From: Burkholderiales bacterium
Lineage (GTDB): Bacteria; Pseudomonadota; Gammaproteobacteria; Burkholderiales; Casimicrobiaceae
DNA: 64,000 nucleotides
Direction of reading: 5' to 3'
NCBI GenBank assembly: GCA_020853025.1
Contig: JADYZP010000063.1
Span: 97,335-161,334, forward strand
This document shows, in pieces, positions 30,020 through 39,581 of the stretch (its first letter is position 1; each line of letters starts with the position of its first letter). A model generated the notes under the pieces. The model had not been told where the DNA came from, searched no databases, and saw nothing but the letters and a program-made list of their open reading frames with translations. The position numbers and the translations under genes are program-made.

Positions 30020-30601
30020 ATGCGCGTGAGCGTTCGTCTGAACCTGGGCTGCGGCAGGCATCCGATCGAGGGTTGGGTCAACGTCGATATCGCCGCGCTG
30101 CCGGGTGTGGACGTCGTCGCCGATCTCGATGCGTGCCGGACGACGCCGCTGCCCTTTGCCGACGACAGCGTGTCGACGATGCTGATGACGCACGCGCTCG
30201 AGCACATCCACGACACGCTGGCGCTGATGCAGGAACTGCATCGCGTCGCCAAACCCGGCGCCCTGCTGACGCTCCGCTGCCCCTACGGATCGAGTGACGA
30301 CGCCTTCGAGGACCCGACGCATTGCCAGCGCTTTTTCATGAACAGCTTCCTGTATTTCTCGCAGCCGGCGTACTGGCGTGCCGACTACGGCTATCGCGGC
30401 GACTGGGAGGTCGTCGACATCACGCTGCTGTTGCCGGCGAGCGAGAACGCCAACCTCGCGCTGGAGGCGATTGCGCAGCGGGTCCGGCAGCTGCGCAACA
30501 CCGTGTTCGAGATGGTGGTCGTGTTGAGGTCCGTCAAGCCGCTGCGCGCCGCGGACCGAGCGCTGCAAACGGCGCCGACGGTCAAGTTCCAGCTCGTCTG
30601 A
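30020..30601 (+). CDS. class I SAM-dependent methyltransferase, unknown substrate
   Basis: A 193-residue short methyltransferase. SAM motif I is LNLGCGRHPIEGWVNVDI (about 7-24), then the acidic VVADLDA, the MTHALEHIHDTLALMQELHRVAKPGALL core, and an FYFSQPAYWRADYGY-type region. This form resembles the methyltransferases associated with glycan or predicted-SAM metabolism. Start ATG 30020 follows GGGAG; GTG at 30026 is an alternative. It is divergent from gshB and convergent with modC. The substrate is not evident. Confidence 0.8.
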   Translation: MRVSVRLNLGCGRHPIEGWVNVDIAALPGVDVVADLDACRTTPLPFADDSVSTMLMTHALEHIHDTLALMQELHRVAKPGALLTLRCPYGSSDDAFEDPTHCQRFFMNSFLYFSQPAYWRADYGYRGDWEVVDITLLLPASENANLALEAIAQRVRQLRNTVFEMVVVLRSVKPLRAADRALQTAPTVKFQLV

Positions 30602-30621
30602 CCGCGGGGTGCGCGGCAGCC

Positions 30622-31752
30622 TCAGGCCGGCGTTTCGCGGGAAAGGTCCTGCCACGGCATGACGTGGATCGCATCGGCGAACAACGACGCGCGCGCCGCG
30701 ATGCCCTCCATCACGCCGTTGCGCCGCGCGACATGCGACGGCACGCGCAGCCACAGGAGTTCGCAGGAACCGGCGACCCGCAGCGCAAACGTCGTGTCCT
30801 CACCCAGCGTCACGCACTCGGCGACGGTGCCCTCGACTGGATTCTCGCGTTCGCCGCGCGAGGGTCGATCGCGCCGGTGCAGCAGCACACCCGACATCGG
30901 CACGCCAAAGCACACCGGCGCTCCGAGTTCGAAGGACGCGGGCACCGCCGCCTCGAGCTTCACACCGTTCCACACGAGGCCGCGTGCGCCGTTGCCATCG
31001 GTTGCCACGCGCGCCTCGAACACGTTTTTCATGTCGACCAGACGCGCGACCAGTGGATCGGCGGGCCTGGTCATCACGTCGCGCGGCGTTCCTGTCTGCA
31101 ACGTGCGCCCTCGGTGCAGGATGCTCATGCGGTCGGCGAGCAGCGCCGCCTCGTCGAGATCGTGCGTGACCAGCACGATCGGCAGCGCGAGCGAGCGCCG
31201 CAGTTCGGCGAGTTCCCGATAAAGCTTCTGCCGGGTCACGCGATCGACCGCCGAGAAGGGTTCGTCCAACAGCAGCACCTGCGGGTCGCGTGCCAGCGCG
31301 CGGGCGACCGCGACGCGCTGTTGCTGGCCACCCGAAAGCAGCGCCGGTCGGCGCGTTTCGAGTCCTGTCAGGTGCACGCGCGCCAGCAGTTCGCGCGCGC
31401 GCGCCGCGCGTTCACCGGCTGGCCGGTGCCCCAGCGCGGCCTCGACGTTGTCCTGCGCGGACAGATGCGGAAACAGCGCGTAGCTCTGGAACACGAAGCC
31501 GGTTCCGCGCTGCTGCGGCGTGCAATCGATCCCCGCCGCCGCGTCGTACCAGGTCTGCCCGTTGCAGCCGATGCGGCCTTCCGTCGCCCGCCACAATCCG
31601 GCGATGCAGCGCAGGATCGTCGACTTGCCGCTACCCGAAGGCCCGACCAGCGCCAGCATTTCGCCGGGTGCGCAGGCGAGCGTCGCATCGAGCGGGATCG
31701 GCTGCTGCTGGACGAGGCGAACGCAAAGCCCCGCGGCTACGGTGTCAGTCAT
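30622..31752 (-). CDS. modC: molybdate ABC transporter ATP-binding protein
   Basis: A 376-residue ATPase. Walker A is GPSGSGKST (37-45), the signature [15 protein letters not shown] and Walker [13 protein letters not shown]. The C-terminal third (about 290-370) is a molybdate/tungstate-binding TOBE-type domain ([21 protein letters not shown]). It drives molybdate import with ModB and ModA. Its start lies within the last codons of modB (8-nt overlap), so the genes are coupled. No ModE regulator gene is present in the window. Confidence 0.94.
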   Translation of the reverse strand: MTDTVAAGLCVRLVQQQPIPLDATLACAPGEMLALVGPSGSGKSTILRCIAGLWRATEGRIGCNGQTWYDAAAGIDCTPQQRGTGFVFQSYALFPHLSAQDNVEAALGHRPAGERAARARELLARVHLTGLETRRPALLSGGQQQRVAVARALARDPQVLLLDEPFSAVDRVTRQKLYRELAELRRSLALPIVLVTHDLDEAALLADRMSILHRGRTLQTGTPRDVMTRPADPLVARLVDMKNVFEARVATDGNGARGLVWNGVKLEAAVPASFELGAPVCFGVPMSGVLLHRRDRPSRGERENPVEGTVAECVTLGEDTTFALRVAGSCELLWLRVPSHVARRNGVMEGIAARASLFADAIHVMPWQDLSRETPA

Positions 31753-32413
31753 GGACGTGCCCGTGCGGCCGCGACGTCGCGTAGACGACGATCATCGCGC
31801 CGAACGAGCAGGCGAGCAGCGCAACCGCCATCGTCCCCGCACCGGCCAGGTCGAAGGCCTGCATCCGGTCGTAGATGGCGATCGAAATGGTCTTGGTTTC
31901 GCCGGGGATGCTGCCGCCGACCATCAGCACGACGCCGAACTCGCCCAACGTATGGACGAAGGTCAGCACCATTGCCGACAGCACGCCGGGCCACGCGAGC
32001 GGCAGCTCGATGCGGGTGAAGATGCACCACGGCGACATGCCGCAGCACGCGGCCGCCGCGCGCACGTCGGCGGGGATCGCCTCGAAGGCGCGCTGCATCG
32101 GCTGGATCGCGAAAGGCAGGTTGACGATCAGCGATGCCGCGACCAGCCCGGCGAAGCTGAAGGCGAGCGTGTGGCCGGTGAGCGCGACGAAGGCGCGGCC
32201 CGCCGCCGAATCGGCGCCAAATCCGACCAGCAGATAGAAGCCCAGCACCGTCGGCGGCAGCACCAGCGGCAGCGCCAGCGCGGCTTCGAGCACGCGCCGG
32301 CCGCGAAAGCGCCGCCAGGCGAGAATCCGACCGACGGCCAGACCCAGCGGCAGCAGGAGAGCAACCGACGCCACGGCCAGTTGCAACGACAGGCGAAGTG
32401 CTGTCCAGTCCAA
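31745..32413 (-). CDS. modB: molybdate ABC transporter permease
   Basis: A 222-residue, five-helix inner-membrane permease. The molybdate-class pattern is present: PLVLPPTVLGFYLL near the middle and an EAA-type motif in IPADVRAAAACCGMSPWCIFTRIELPLA. The C-terminus is short, ending HGHVHD. The start ATG at 32413 lies 3 nt after modA, consistent with a tightly packed modABC operon. Confidence 0.95.
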   Translation of the reverse strand: MDWTALRLSLQLAVASVALLLPLGLAVGRILAWRRFRGRRVLEAALALPLVLPPTVLGFYLLVGFGADSAAGRAFVALTGHTLAFSFAGLVAASLIVNLPFAIQPMQRAFEAIPADVRAAAACCGMSPWCIFTRIELPLAWPGVLSAMVLTFVHTLGEFGVVLMVGGSIPGETKTISIAIYDRMQAFDLAGAGTMAVALLACSFGAMIVVYATSRPHGHVHD

Positions 32414-32416
32414 GGC

Positions 32417-33226
32417 TCACTCGTCCGGCAGCACGAAGCCGTAGCGGCGGAACAGCGCACGCGCGGCCGGCTGCTGCAGGTACGCGTAGAACGCCCGCGC
32501 CGGTGCGCCGGCCGACTTCAGCAGCACCATGCGCTGGTGGAGCGGCGCGTGCATCGACGCGGGCAGCAGCACGTAGCTGCCGCGTCCGGCGACCGCCGGC
32601 GCCAGCGCCAGCGAGTAGGCGAAGATGCCGCCCTGCGCGGCGCCGCTGGTCGCGAACTGCGCAGCCTGCGACACGTTCTCGCCGTAGACCAGGTGCGGTT
32701 GCAGCGCGTCCCAGGCACCCGCGCGCTGCAGCGCTTCGCGCGCGGCGCGTCCATACGGCGCATGCTCGGGATTGGCGATGGCAAAGCGCCGGACGCGGCC
32801 ATCGGTCACGGCGGACTTGAGGTCGGCGAGCGTGGCGTCGAGCGCGAGTGCGCCGCCGGCCGGAACGAAGAGCACGATGCGGCCGGTCGCGTAACGCACG
32901 CCGCCATCGACGGTATGACCTTCCGCCGCGAGCGCCGCGACGTAGCCCTCGTCGGCGGACAGGAAGATCTCGAAGGGTGCGCCCTGCGCGACCTGCTGCC
33001 GGAAGTTGCCTGAAGAGCCGAAGGCGAGCTTCACGTCGAGCCCGGTATCGCGCTTGTACGCGGCGGCGATTTCGGTCAGCGCGAACTGCAGGTCGGAGGC
33101 GGCGGCCACCTTCGGTGGCGGTGCGGCGGCCACCTTCGGCGGCGGTGCGGCGTGCGCGGGGACGAGTGCGAACGCCGTTGCGGCAAGCCATGTCGAAAGT
33201 AGGCGGCTTAATAGCGGAGTCGTCAT
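32417..33226 (-). CDS. modA: molybdate ABC transporter substrate-binding protein
   Basis: A 269-residue periplasmic binding protein. The signal peptide spans about residues 1-26 (cleavage near AHAA). The ligand site contains SSGNFRQQVAQGAPFEIFLSAD and later YGENVSQAAQFATSGAAQGGI, both typical of ModA. The mature N-terminus contains an in-frame duplication, APPPKVAA twice, from a 24-bp tandem repeat. It is first in modABC; an intergenic hairpin lies just upstream. Confidence 0.94.
   Translation of the reverse strand: MTTPLLSRLLSTWLAATAFALVPAHAAPPPKVAAAPPPKVAAASDLQFALTEIAAAYKRDTGLDVKLAFGSSGNFRQQVAQGAPFEIFLSADEGYVAALAAEGHTVDGGVRYATGRIVLFVPAGGALALDATLADLKSAVTDGRVRRFAIANPEHAPYGRAAREALQRAGAWDALQPHLVYGENVSQAAQFATSGAAQGGIFAYSLALAPAVAGRGSYVLLPASMHAPLHQRMVLLKSAGAPARAFYAYLQQPAARALFRRYGFVLPDE
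33102..33149. repeat. 24-bp tandem duplication inside modA
   Basis: Two consecutive 24-bp units beginning gcggccaccttcgg (33102-33125 and 33126-33149) differ at one base. They lengthen the region between the ModA signal peptide and the first strand, encoding APPPKVAA in duplicate. This is a likely recent slippage event and keeps the frame. Confidence 0.75.
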
Positions 33227-33242
33227 TTCCGTAAGGCCTCGC

Positions 33243-33285
33243 CATGTAGGTCAGGCGTCAGCCTGACGCTTTTCGATGGTCCAAT
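33243..33285. repeat. intergenic palindromic repeat upstream of modA
   Basis: gtcaggc at 33250-33256 and gcctgac at 33261-33267 form a hairpin, overlapping a second hairpin gcgtca-gcc-tgacgc followed by tttt on the plus strand. The unit tgtaggtcaggcgtcagcctgacgc resembles ggtaggcccggcttcagcctggcgc at 61330-61354, so it belongs to a dispersed family. The rest of the 153-nt gap holds no gene. Confidence 0.55.
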
Positions 33286-33379
33286 AGGCGCCCGGCTGTG
33301 GCCGGACGCACAGCGATCATCGCTCGCGCTGCCCACTTTGGAGTCAGCGACCGATGCGCGCATCGCCGGCCATTTCTTT

Positions 33380-34855
33380 CTAGCGATCATCGGTGAAGGC
33401 CGCCGGGTACAGGTCGCGCAGCAGTGCGCGCGCGGTGTCCCCCAACAGCGGAGCGAGCGCCGCAACAACGCGTTCGATTTCACAGTCGGCACCGCGCTGC
33501 GCCCAGACCGCAGCGTAGGCTTCGGCGCGTGCGGCGACCGCAGCCTCGACGCGCGCACGCCAGAAAGCGGGCGCCTCGCTCTCGACGTAGTCGCCGCGGC
33601 CGCGCCCGTAGTGCGCGACCGCGAGGTAGCGCAACAGCATCGAGGCGACCAGCCGCGACAGGAACGCGTCGTCCCAGCGCAGGCTGTCGTCGGTGCGCCC
33701 GCGGACGACGTTGATCGCACGCGCAACGCCGGCGCCGCCCAGCGCGCCGAGGACGGCACCGGTCAGCATGCCGGCGCCGAAGGTCAGCCCGCCGGCCGCG
33801 AGATCGGCGGCGAGTCCCGTCAGCGCACCGGACAGCACGCCGCCCACCGCTGCCGCTTCGCCCTCGCGGAGCGGCCCTTCGTGTTGCACGTCGCCTTCGA
33901 GCCGTGCCTCGATGCGGCCGGCGGCGTGACCTTCGAGATCGTGGATCGCGATCAGCCGGTCCATTGCCGCGCGCAGGTCGGTGTCGACGCGCTGCGCGAG
34001 TCCGCGCACTGCGCGTGCCTGGTCGGAAGCGGCGCTGTCGCCACCGACGCCGATCGCGGTTCCCAGCCGGCGCAGCATCGCCGGCCGCGCGACGACGGCA
34101 CGCGCGCACACCGCCGCCGCCAGCGGCTGCGCCAGCGCCGCCATCGCGTCGTCGAACTGCGCCCAGCGGCGCACCCGCCACGCTTCTCCAAGCCGGGCGA
34201 ACACCGCGCGCCGATGCGGCGGCAACGCGGCCTCCACCGCCGAAAAGAGCGCGAACTCCTGCACCCAGCAACGCGCGAAGGCATCGAGCGCGAGCACGTC
34301 GCGCACCTGCGGATGCGGCGCCAGCGCGGCGCGCCAGCGCGCGATGTCGGCGGCCTCCGCGCCGGCCGTGCGCGGCGGTCCCATCTGATTCAGCAGCACG
34401 AGCACCGGCTTGCCGATCCACGCCAGCACCGCAAGCTCTGGCGTCAGGTATCCGGCGTCGCCCGGATCCTCCGCCGCGTTGACCAGATAGAGAACGACGT
34501 CGGCGTGATCGCGCACGTTGCGCACTGCGAGCTGCGTGAGCCAGAACGACCGGTCCCGGTAGCGGTCCCACACCTGCGTCAGGAACCAGCCGACGGGGTT
34601 GCCTTCCTGCTGCAGTCGCCGCGCGAGGCGCGCGCTGTCGCCGAAGCCCGGCGTGTCCCACAGCGTCAGCGAGTCGCCGGCGGCCGATTCGACCAGCGTG
34701 AAGGCGGTGGACTCGGTCGTCACGTGCGGAGCGTCGCGCACATCGCCAACGTCGCGTGCGAGCAGCGTGCGCGCGAGCGTGGTCTTGCCCGCATTGGTGT
34801 GCGAGATCAACGACAACTCGATGGCGGCAGGAATAGGCGTCAAGGATCGAGTCAC
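33380..34855 (-). CDS. GTPase-like protein with DUF3482 domain
   Basis: A 491-residue protein with an N-terminal P-loop GTPase domain: SHTNAGKTTLARTLL (G1), DTPGFGDSARLA (G3) and NQMG in the G4 place (not the usual NKxD). A DUF3482-type C-terminal part follows, including a Gly/Ala-rich hydrophobic segment (AAVGGVLSGALTGLAADLAAGG and the following stretch) that could insert in a membrane. The start GTG at 34855 overlaps the upstream DUF2868 gene (GTGA). The two proteins probably act together; function unknown. Confidence 0.82.
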   Translation of the reverse strand: MTRSLTPIPAAIELSLISHTNAGKTTLARTLLARDVGDVRDAPHVTTESTAFTLVESAAGDSLTLWDTPGFGDSARLARRLQQEGNPVGWFLTQVWDRYRDRSFWLTQLAVRNVRDHADVVLYLVNAAEDPGDAGYLTPELAVLAWIGKPVLVLLNQMGPPRTAGAEAADIARWRAALAPHPQVRDVLALDAFARCWVQEFALFSAVEAALPPHRRAVFARLGEAWRVRRWAQFDDAMAALAQPLAAAVCARAVVARPAMLRRLGTAIGVGGDSAASDQARAVRGLAQRVDTDLRAAMDRLIAIHDLEGHAAGRIEARLEGDVQHEGPLREGEAAAVGGVLSGALTGLAADLAAGGLTFGAGMLTGAVLGALGGAGVARAINVVRGRTDDSLRWDDAFLSRLVASMLLRYLAVAHYGRGRGDYVESEAPAFWRARVEAAVAARAEAYAAVWAQRGADCEIERVVAALAPLLGDTARALLRDLYPAAFTDDR

Positions 34856-36288
34856 TGGACGGGGCCGGCGAACGCCGCGTCGAAGGCCGCCTCGGCGGCA
34901 TCGACGTCCGGCCGCGCGAGGTCGACGAAGACGGGCTCGATCCGCTGCTCGACCGCAAGCTCGCGCCACAACCGGCGACGCTCGTCGCGCCGCGTGGCAT
35001 CGTCGTTCCAGCGCGCGTTCCACGCCGACTCGTCGACGACGACGACGAACGGACGGCGCTGCGAAGACAGTGCGGAGAGGAAGCGGCCATGCGCTTCGCG
35101 CTCGGGCGTGGCGGTGGCGTTGAACAGTACGACCCGGAGCGCGCTGTCGTGATCGGACGCGAGTGCGGCGTCCTCGTCGCCGTAGGCCATCGTCGGCGCG
35201 AGTTCCACCGTCACGTTGCCGCCCAGCGAGCGAGCGAGGAGGATTTCCAGCGCTGCCGCGGCGGCCGGCGAGACGGCGAAGCTGTACGGCAGCGCACGGA
35301 CGACGACGGGCCCCTGCTGGAAGCCGCGCAGCAGGCGCTGGTAATACGGGTCGTCGACAGCGTCGACCAGGTGCCGCGCACGATAACGTTCGACCACGCC
35401 CATGCCCGCTGCCAGCGCGAGCCGCGGCACGATGACGACGATCAGCAGCGTGGCCGCCATCAGGTGCAGCCAGTCCGCGGCATTTTCGCTGTCGGGCGCA
35501 CGCATCGCGGCGATATGCGCGACGTCGGGCACCGGGACGCGTGTGACCAGCACCCCCGGCGCGTAGCCTGCGGCCAGCAGTGCGCGTATCCCCGAAGCGT
35601 CGAGAAACGTGCTTTCCCACGTGGCGCTATATTCGAGCACCAGGCCGCGCAGGTAGAAGCTGGCGATGACTCCCGCGGCCAGCGCTGCGGCGGCGAAATG
35701 CAGGATGCGCGCCGCACGCGCCGCGTACAGCGGACCCGCGCGGCCCGCCCAATCCTTCGACAGCGCGGCGAGCGTGCGGGCAACGGCGTCATCGGTTCGG
35801 CCGCTGCCGCCTTGCCGCGCCCGCGCAGCGACGGCGAGCCACGCGACGCAGCGCCGCAGCAGTCCAGGCGAGCCGGCATCGCCGTAGCGCAGCACGTAGC
35901 CCGCCGCGAGTGCGACGTAGAGCGCGAGGTTCCAGAGCACCAGCGGCAGCACCGGCGAATAAACGATGTTGATGCGCTGCGCGCCGCCGATCCAGTCGGT
36001 CGCCACACCGATCACGAAGCCCAGCGCGACGATGGCAACACCCACCCACGAACGCCAGCGCAGCGCGTCCATCAACCGCACCACGGCGTGCCGGCGTTCG
36101 CGCAACCGCTCGACCGCAAGCCGCGCCCGCCGGCCGACGAACGCGGCCGGCGGCGCGTCGGCGCCGACGACTTGTGCGGCGGCGCGGCTCGCCCATGCAC
36201 GATCGTCGTCGCTCCAGTACGACCGCGCGCGATCGGCGGTCTCGACGGCGCGAAGCGTGCTTACGGCTAGGGCGGTGGATTCGTCCAT
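34852..36288 (-). CDS. DUF2868 family membrane protein
   Basis: A 478-residue integral membrane protein. Several hydrophobic segments can be seen (about residues 80-100, 118-135, 205-225 and 290-310), with a cytoplasmic C-terminal domain (about 320-478) that is acidic and contains ALRVVLFNATATPEREAH and RRPFVVVVDESAWNARW. It fits the DUF2868 family, which is regularly found beside DUF3482 GTPases. It is translationally coupled to that gene. No enzymatic motif is evident. Confidence 0.82.
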   Translation of the reverse strand: MDESTALAVSTLRAVETADRARSYWSDDDRAWASRAAAQVVGADAPPAAFVGRRARLAVERLRERRHAVVRLMDALRWRSWVGVAIVALGFVIGVATDWIGGAQRINIVYSPVLPLVLWNLALYVALAAGYVLRYGDAGSPGLLRRCVAWLAVAARARQGGSGRTDDAVARTLAALSKDWAGRAGPLYAARAARILHFAAAALAAGVIASFYLRGLVLEYSATWESTFLDASGIRALLAAGYAPGVLVTRVPVPDVAHIAAMRAPDSENAADWLHLMAATLLIVVIVPRLALAAGMGVVERYRARHLVDAVDDPYYQRLLRGFQQGPVVVRALPYSFAVSPAAAAALEILLARSLGGNVTVELAPTMAYGDEDAALASDHDSALRVVLFNATATPEREAHGRFLSALSSQRRPFVVVVDESAWNARWNDDATRRDERRRLWRELAVEQRIEPVFVDLARPDVDAAEAAFDAAFAGPVQ

Positions 36289-36367
36289 ATTGGCGTGCGG
36301 ATCACTGCGGCACCCGGTTTCGGCGAAGTCTCCTGCTTCCGACCCCGACGCTACCGGAGGACAGTCG

Positions 36368-39300
36368 CTATTTTCGCGGCGGCAGCTTGCCGCGGACCAG
36401 ACTCGGCTTGCGACCGAACTCGGGCACGCCGGGCTTCATCTTCTCGATCAGGTCGAGCGCGGTGGCAAGCGCCGTCTCGAGCTGCCGGTCGTGGCTGCCG
36501 GCCGCGTCCTGCGGCGCGTTGTCGACCTCGATCTGCGGGTCGGTGCCGTAGTTCTCGACGCCGAAGCCGACGTCGTTGAACCAGAACGAGAACTCCGGCT
36601 GCGTGGTCTCGGTGCCGTCGACCAGCGCGTGCCGCGGCCAGATGCCGATCACGCCGCCCCAGGTTCGCGTGCCCACCAGCGGCCCCAGCCCCATCAGCTT
36701 GAAGTTGTGCGAGAAGATGTCGCCGTCGGAACCCGCGTGCTCGTTGGTCAGTGCGACCACCGGCCCGGCGACCGACTCGTCCGGGTACGGCGACGGCCGC
36801 ATCCAGCGCGACAGCGCGTAGCCACTGCGCTTGCGTGCGATCTTTTCCAGCAACAGCTGCGAGACGTGGCCGCCGCGGTTATAGCGCAGGTCGACGATCA
36901 GCGCGTCGCGATCGCATTCGGCGGAAAAGTAGCGATGGAACTCGGCGAAGCCCGCCGACTGCATGTCCGGCAGGTGGAAGTAGCCGACGCGGCGCTTCGA
37001 TTGCGCGTGCACCCAATCACGGTTGCGCTCGACCCACTCGCGGTAGCGCGCAGGCACTTCGTCGGCCAGCGTGGTGACGAGCACGCGACGCGTGCCGGCA
37101 TCACCGGCCAGCGTCAGCTCGACCTTGGTGCCTGCCTGGTGGACGAGCAGCGCCTGCGGCGGTACAGCGCGCGACACCGGCTGGCCATTGACCTCGATGA
37201 TGCGCTCGCCGACTTTCGCCTCGACGCCGATCGCGTTCAGCGGCGAGTCGGCGCCCGGATCCCAGGGGTCGCCGGCGACGATGCCGACGATCTCGTAGCC
37301 TGCTCCGTCTGCCGCGAGCTCGACTTCGGCGCCCAGGTGTCCCAACGCCAGCGCCGGCGGCTTGCGATGATCGCCCCCCATCTCGTAGGCGTGCGAGGTG
37401 CCCAGTTCGCCCTGCATTTCCCAGATCAGGTCCGACAATTCGCCGCGCGTGGCGACGCACTCGAGCAGCGGCGCGTAGCGGTCGTACATCGCCTGCCAGT
37501 CCACCCCCGACATGTCGGGTGTCCAGAAGTGATCGCGCTGCAGGCGCCAGACTTCGCGCAGCATCTGCCGCCATTCGGCGCGCGGGTCGACGGCCACACG
37601 CACGCGCGTCAGATCGATCCAGCCACTCGCGCGCGATGGCTTGTCGTCCTTCGCGGCCTCCGGCTCCAGCTTGCGGTTGGCGGGAATCGCGCGCAGACGA
37701 CGGCCGCCGCGGACTACCAGCGTCACGCCGTCGGCCGCAAGCGCGAAGTGGTCCGCCTTCTCCAGCAGAGGCTCGGTGCGCAGCGTGTCGAAATCGAAGA
37801 GCTCGAGTCGCGCGGCGGCGTCCTTGTGTCCACCGCGTCCGTGCGCGCCGACGATCGGCAGCAGCGTCCAGATCACCTTGTTGCCGGCAACGCCGGCGAT
37901 CTGCCCGAACTTGCCCTCGGGCACCGGAAAGGCGGCGACGCGACGTGCGATACCGGGCAGATCCACGCACAGCGGCTTTTCGTCCTTTGGCGCATCCTCG
38001 GCGCCGCGGCGCGCCGATTCCTCGGCCTGCAGGCCCTTCGGCGCCGGATCGAAGGGCGGCGGCGTGCCGGCCTGCAGCGCGATCAGGTACGGACGCGCTG
38101 CCCGCGGGAACGAGAGCTCGAACTGTACGCTGTCGTAGACCGGGTCGAAGGTGCGGATCGACAGGAAGTACAGGTACCTGCCCTGCGGATCGAATGCCGG
38201 CGCGTAATCACGAAAGTCCGGCTGCGTCACCAGCGTCGCGGCATCCGCGGCCACATCGTAGAGCTTGATCGCGCAGTGGCGCGGGTCGGTCCAGAACGGG
38301 TAGGCGAGCCATCGGGCGTCGGGTGACCAGGAAAGATCCTCTGTGCGGCCGTCGTCGCTGCGGTCGGCCACCGTCAGCACGCCCGACTCGACGTCGCCGA
38401 CCAGCACTTCGTTGCGATGGTTGGCGATCGCGACCTGCGTACCCTTCGGCGCGGCGCGCATCGCGACGACGCGGCCGACGTCCCAAGGCAGCGTTCGCGT
38501 GCCGTTGTCGGTGCACAGCTGCACGCGCTCCTCGCCGGTCTCGTCGCTGATCGCCACCAGCGTGCTCGCGTCGGCCAGCCATTGCGCGTGTCGATGGCGC
38601 GCGCCGTCGGCCAATCCGTGCTGGCGCACCGCGCCGTCCCACAGCCCGAAGGTGAAGAGCTTGCCGCGCACATCGACGGCGAGGCTGTGGCCGGCCGGGT
38701 GCACGTCGAAGTCGCCCAGGAACTCGGCGGCGGGCACGAACCTGCGCGCCGCCTGCGTGCGATGCGCGGGCACACGGATCGGGATCACCTTCGTCGTCGT
38801 CGTCGCCGGATCGAAGCACCAGATCTGCGCGCCGCACTGGTAGACGATGCGCTTGCCGTCGGTCTGCGCATGTCGCGCGTAGTAGTCGTCGTGGTCGGTA
38901 TGCCGCTGCCGGTCCGAGCCGTCGGGCCGGCACGAATGCAGGTTGCCGACTCCGTCGCCGTCGGACAGAAAGTAGACGCGTTCACCGACCCACATCGGAC
39001 TCGTGATGTTGCCTTGCAATTCGCTCATGCGACGAAACTGGCCATCACCGGTGGCGTCGATCCACAGGTGGCCCGCGGTGCCGCCGCGGTAGCGCTTCCA
39101 GCGCGCCGGATCCGCGGTGTTGCGGCCGATGAGCTTCGCGTTCCCCGGTCCGAACGCCAGGTGGTTCACCTGACCGAGCGGCAACGGTTGCGGCATGCCG
39201 CCCGCCGGATCGACCGTGTACGCACGGTAGTTGCGGAAGAACGGCTGGCCGTGCGTGGTGACGAACACGATGTGGCCTTCGGGCGTGAAGCCGCGCACCA

Positions 39301-39568
39301 TCACGTCGGGGCCCAGCCACGTCATGCGCCGCGACGGGCCGCCATCGGCCGGCATCAGATAGACCTCCGGATGCTGCTCGTCGCGGCCGACGAAGGCGAG
39401 CCATTGACCGTCCGGCGACAGGCAGGGAGTCGAGGGCTCGCCCAGGCCCGCGGTCAGCCGGCGCGCAGTGCCGCCTTCGGCGGCCACACTCCAAAGGTCG
39501 TCGTCGCAGACGAATGCGACAGTGTTGTCGCGCAGCGTTGGCTGGCGCAGGTAGCCTTGGTCGGTCAT
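36368..39568 (-). CDS. tricorn-protease-like S41 family peptidase
   Basis: A 1066-residue soluble protein built like archaeal tricorn protease. An N-terminal beta-propeller half (WD40/PD40-type repeats, about 1-600) is followed by a PDZ-like segment (about 760-850) and the S41 catalytic core. The candidate catalytic residues are in place: Ser-His in ELGTSHAYEM, nucleophile Ser947 in NEHAGSDGDIF, and Glu1005 in GVENYGTDP. No signal peptide, so it is cytoplasmic. It probably degrades peptides. The start ATG at 39568 lies 13 nt after the orphan gene at 39582, suggesting it is co-transcribed with the cluster upstream. Confidence 0.9.
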   Translation of the reverse strand: MTDQGYLRQPTLRDNTVAFVCDDDLWSVAAEGGTARRLTAGLGEPSTPCLSPDGQWLAFVGRDEQHPEVYLMPADGGPSRRMTWLGPDVMVRGFTPEGHIVFVTTHGQPFFRNYRAYTVDPAGGMPQPLPLGQVNHLAFGPGNAKLIGRNTADPARWKRYRGGTAGHLWIDATGDGQFRRMSELQGNITSPMWVGERVYFLSDGDGVGNLHSCRPDGSDRQRHTDHDDYYARHAQTDGKRIVYQCGAQIWCFDPATTTTKVIPIRVPAHRTQAARRFVPAAEFLGDFDVHPAGHSLAVDVRGKLFTFGLWDGAVRQHGLADGARHRHAQWLADASTLVAISDETGEERVQLCTDNGTRTLPWDVGRVVAMRAAPKGTQVAIANHRNEVLVGDVESGVLTVADRSDDGRTEDLSWSPDARWLAYPFWTDPRHCAIKLYDVAADAATLVTQPDFRDYAPAFDPQGRYLYFLSIRTFDPVYDSVQFELSFPRAARPYLIALQAGTPPPFDPAPKGLQAEESARRGAEDAPKDEKPLCVDLPGIARRVAAFPVPEGKFGQIAGVAGNKVIWTLLPIVGAHGRGGHKDAAARLELFDFDTLRTEPLLEKADHFALAADGVTLVVRGGRRLRAIPANRKLEPEAAKDDKPSRASGWIDLTRVRVAVDPRAEWRQMLREVWRLQRDHFWTPDMSGVDWQAMYDRYAPLLECVATRGELSDLIWEMQGELGTSHAYEMGGDHRKPPALALGHLGAEVELAADGAGYEIVGIVAGDPWDPGADSPLNAIGVEAKVGERIIEVNGQPVSRAVPPQALLVHQAGTKVELTLAGDAGTRRVLVTTLADEVPARYREWVERNRDWVHAQSKRRVGYFHLPDMQSAGFAEFHRYFSAECDRDALIVDLRYNRGGHVSQLLLEKIARKRSGYALSRWMRPSPYPDESVAGPVVALTNEHAGSDGDIFSHNFKLMGLGPLVGTRTWGGVIGIWPRHALVDGTETTQPEFSFWFNDVGFGVENYGTDPQIEVDNAPQDAAGSHDRQLETALATALDLIEKMKPGVPEFGRKPSLVRGKLPPRK

Positions 39569-39581
39569 CGCGAAGCGGTGG

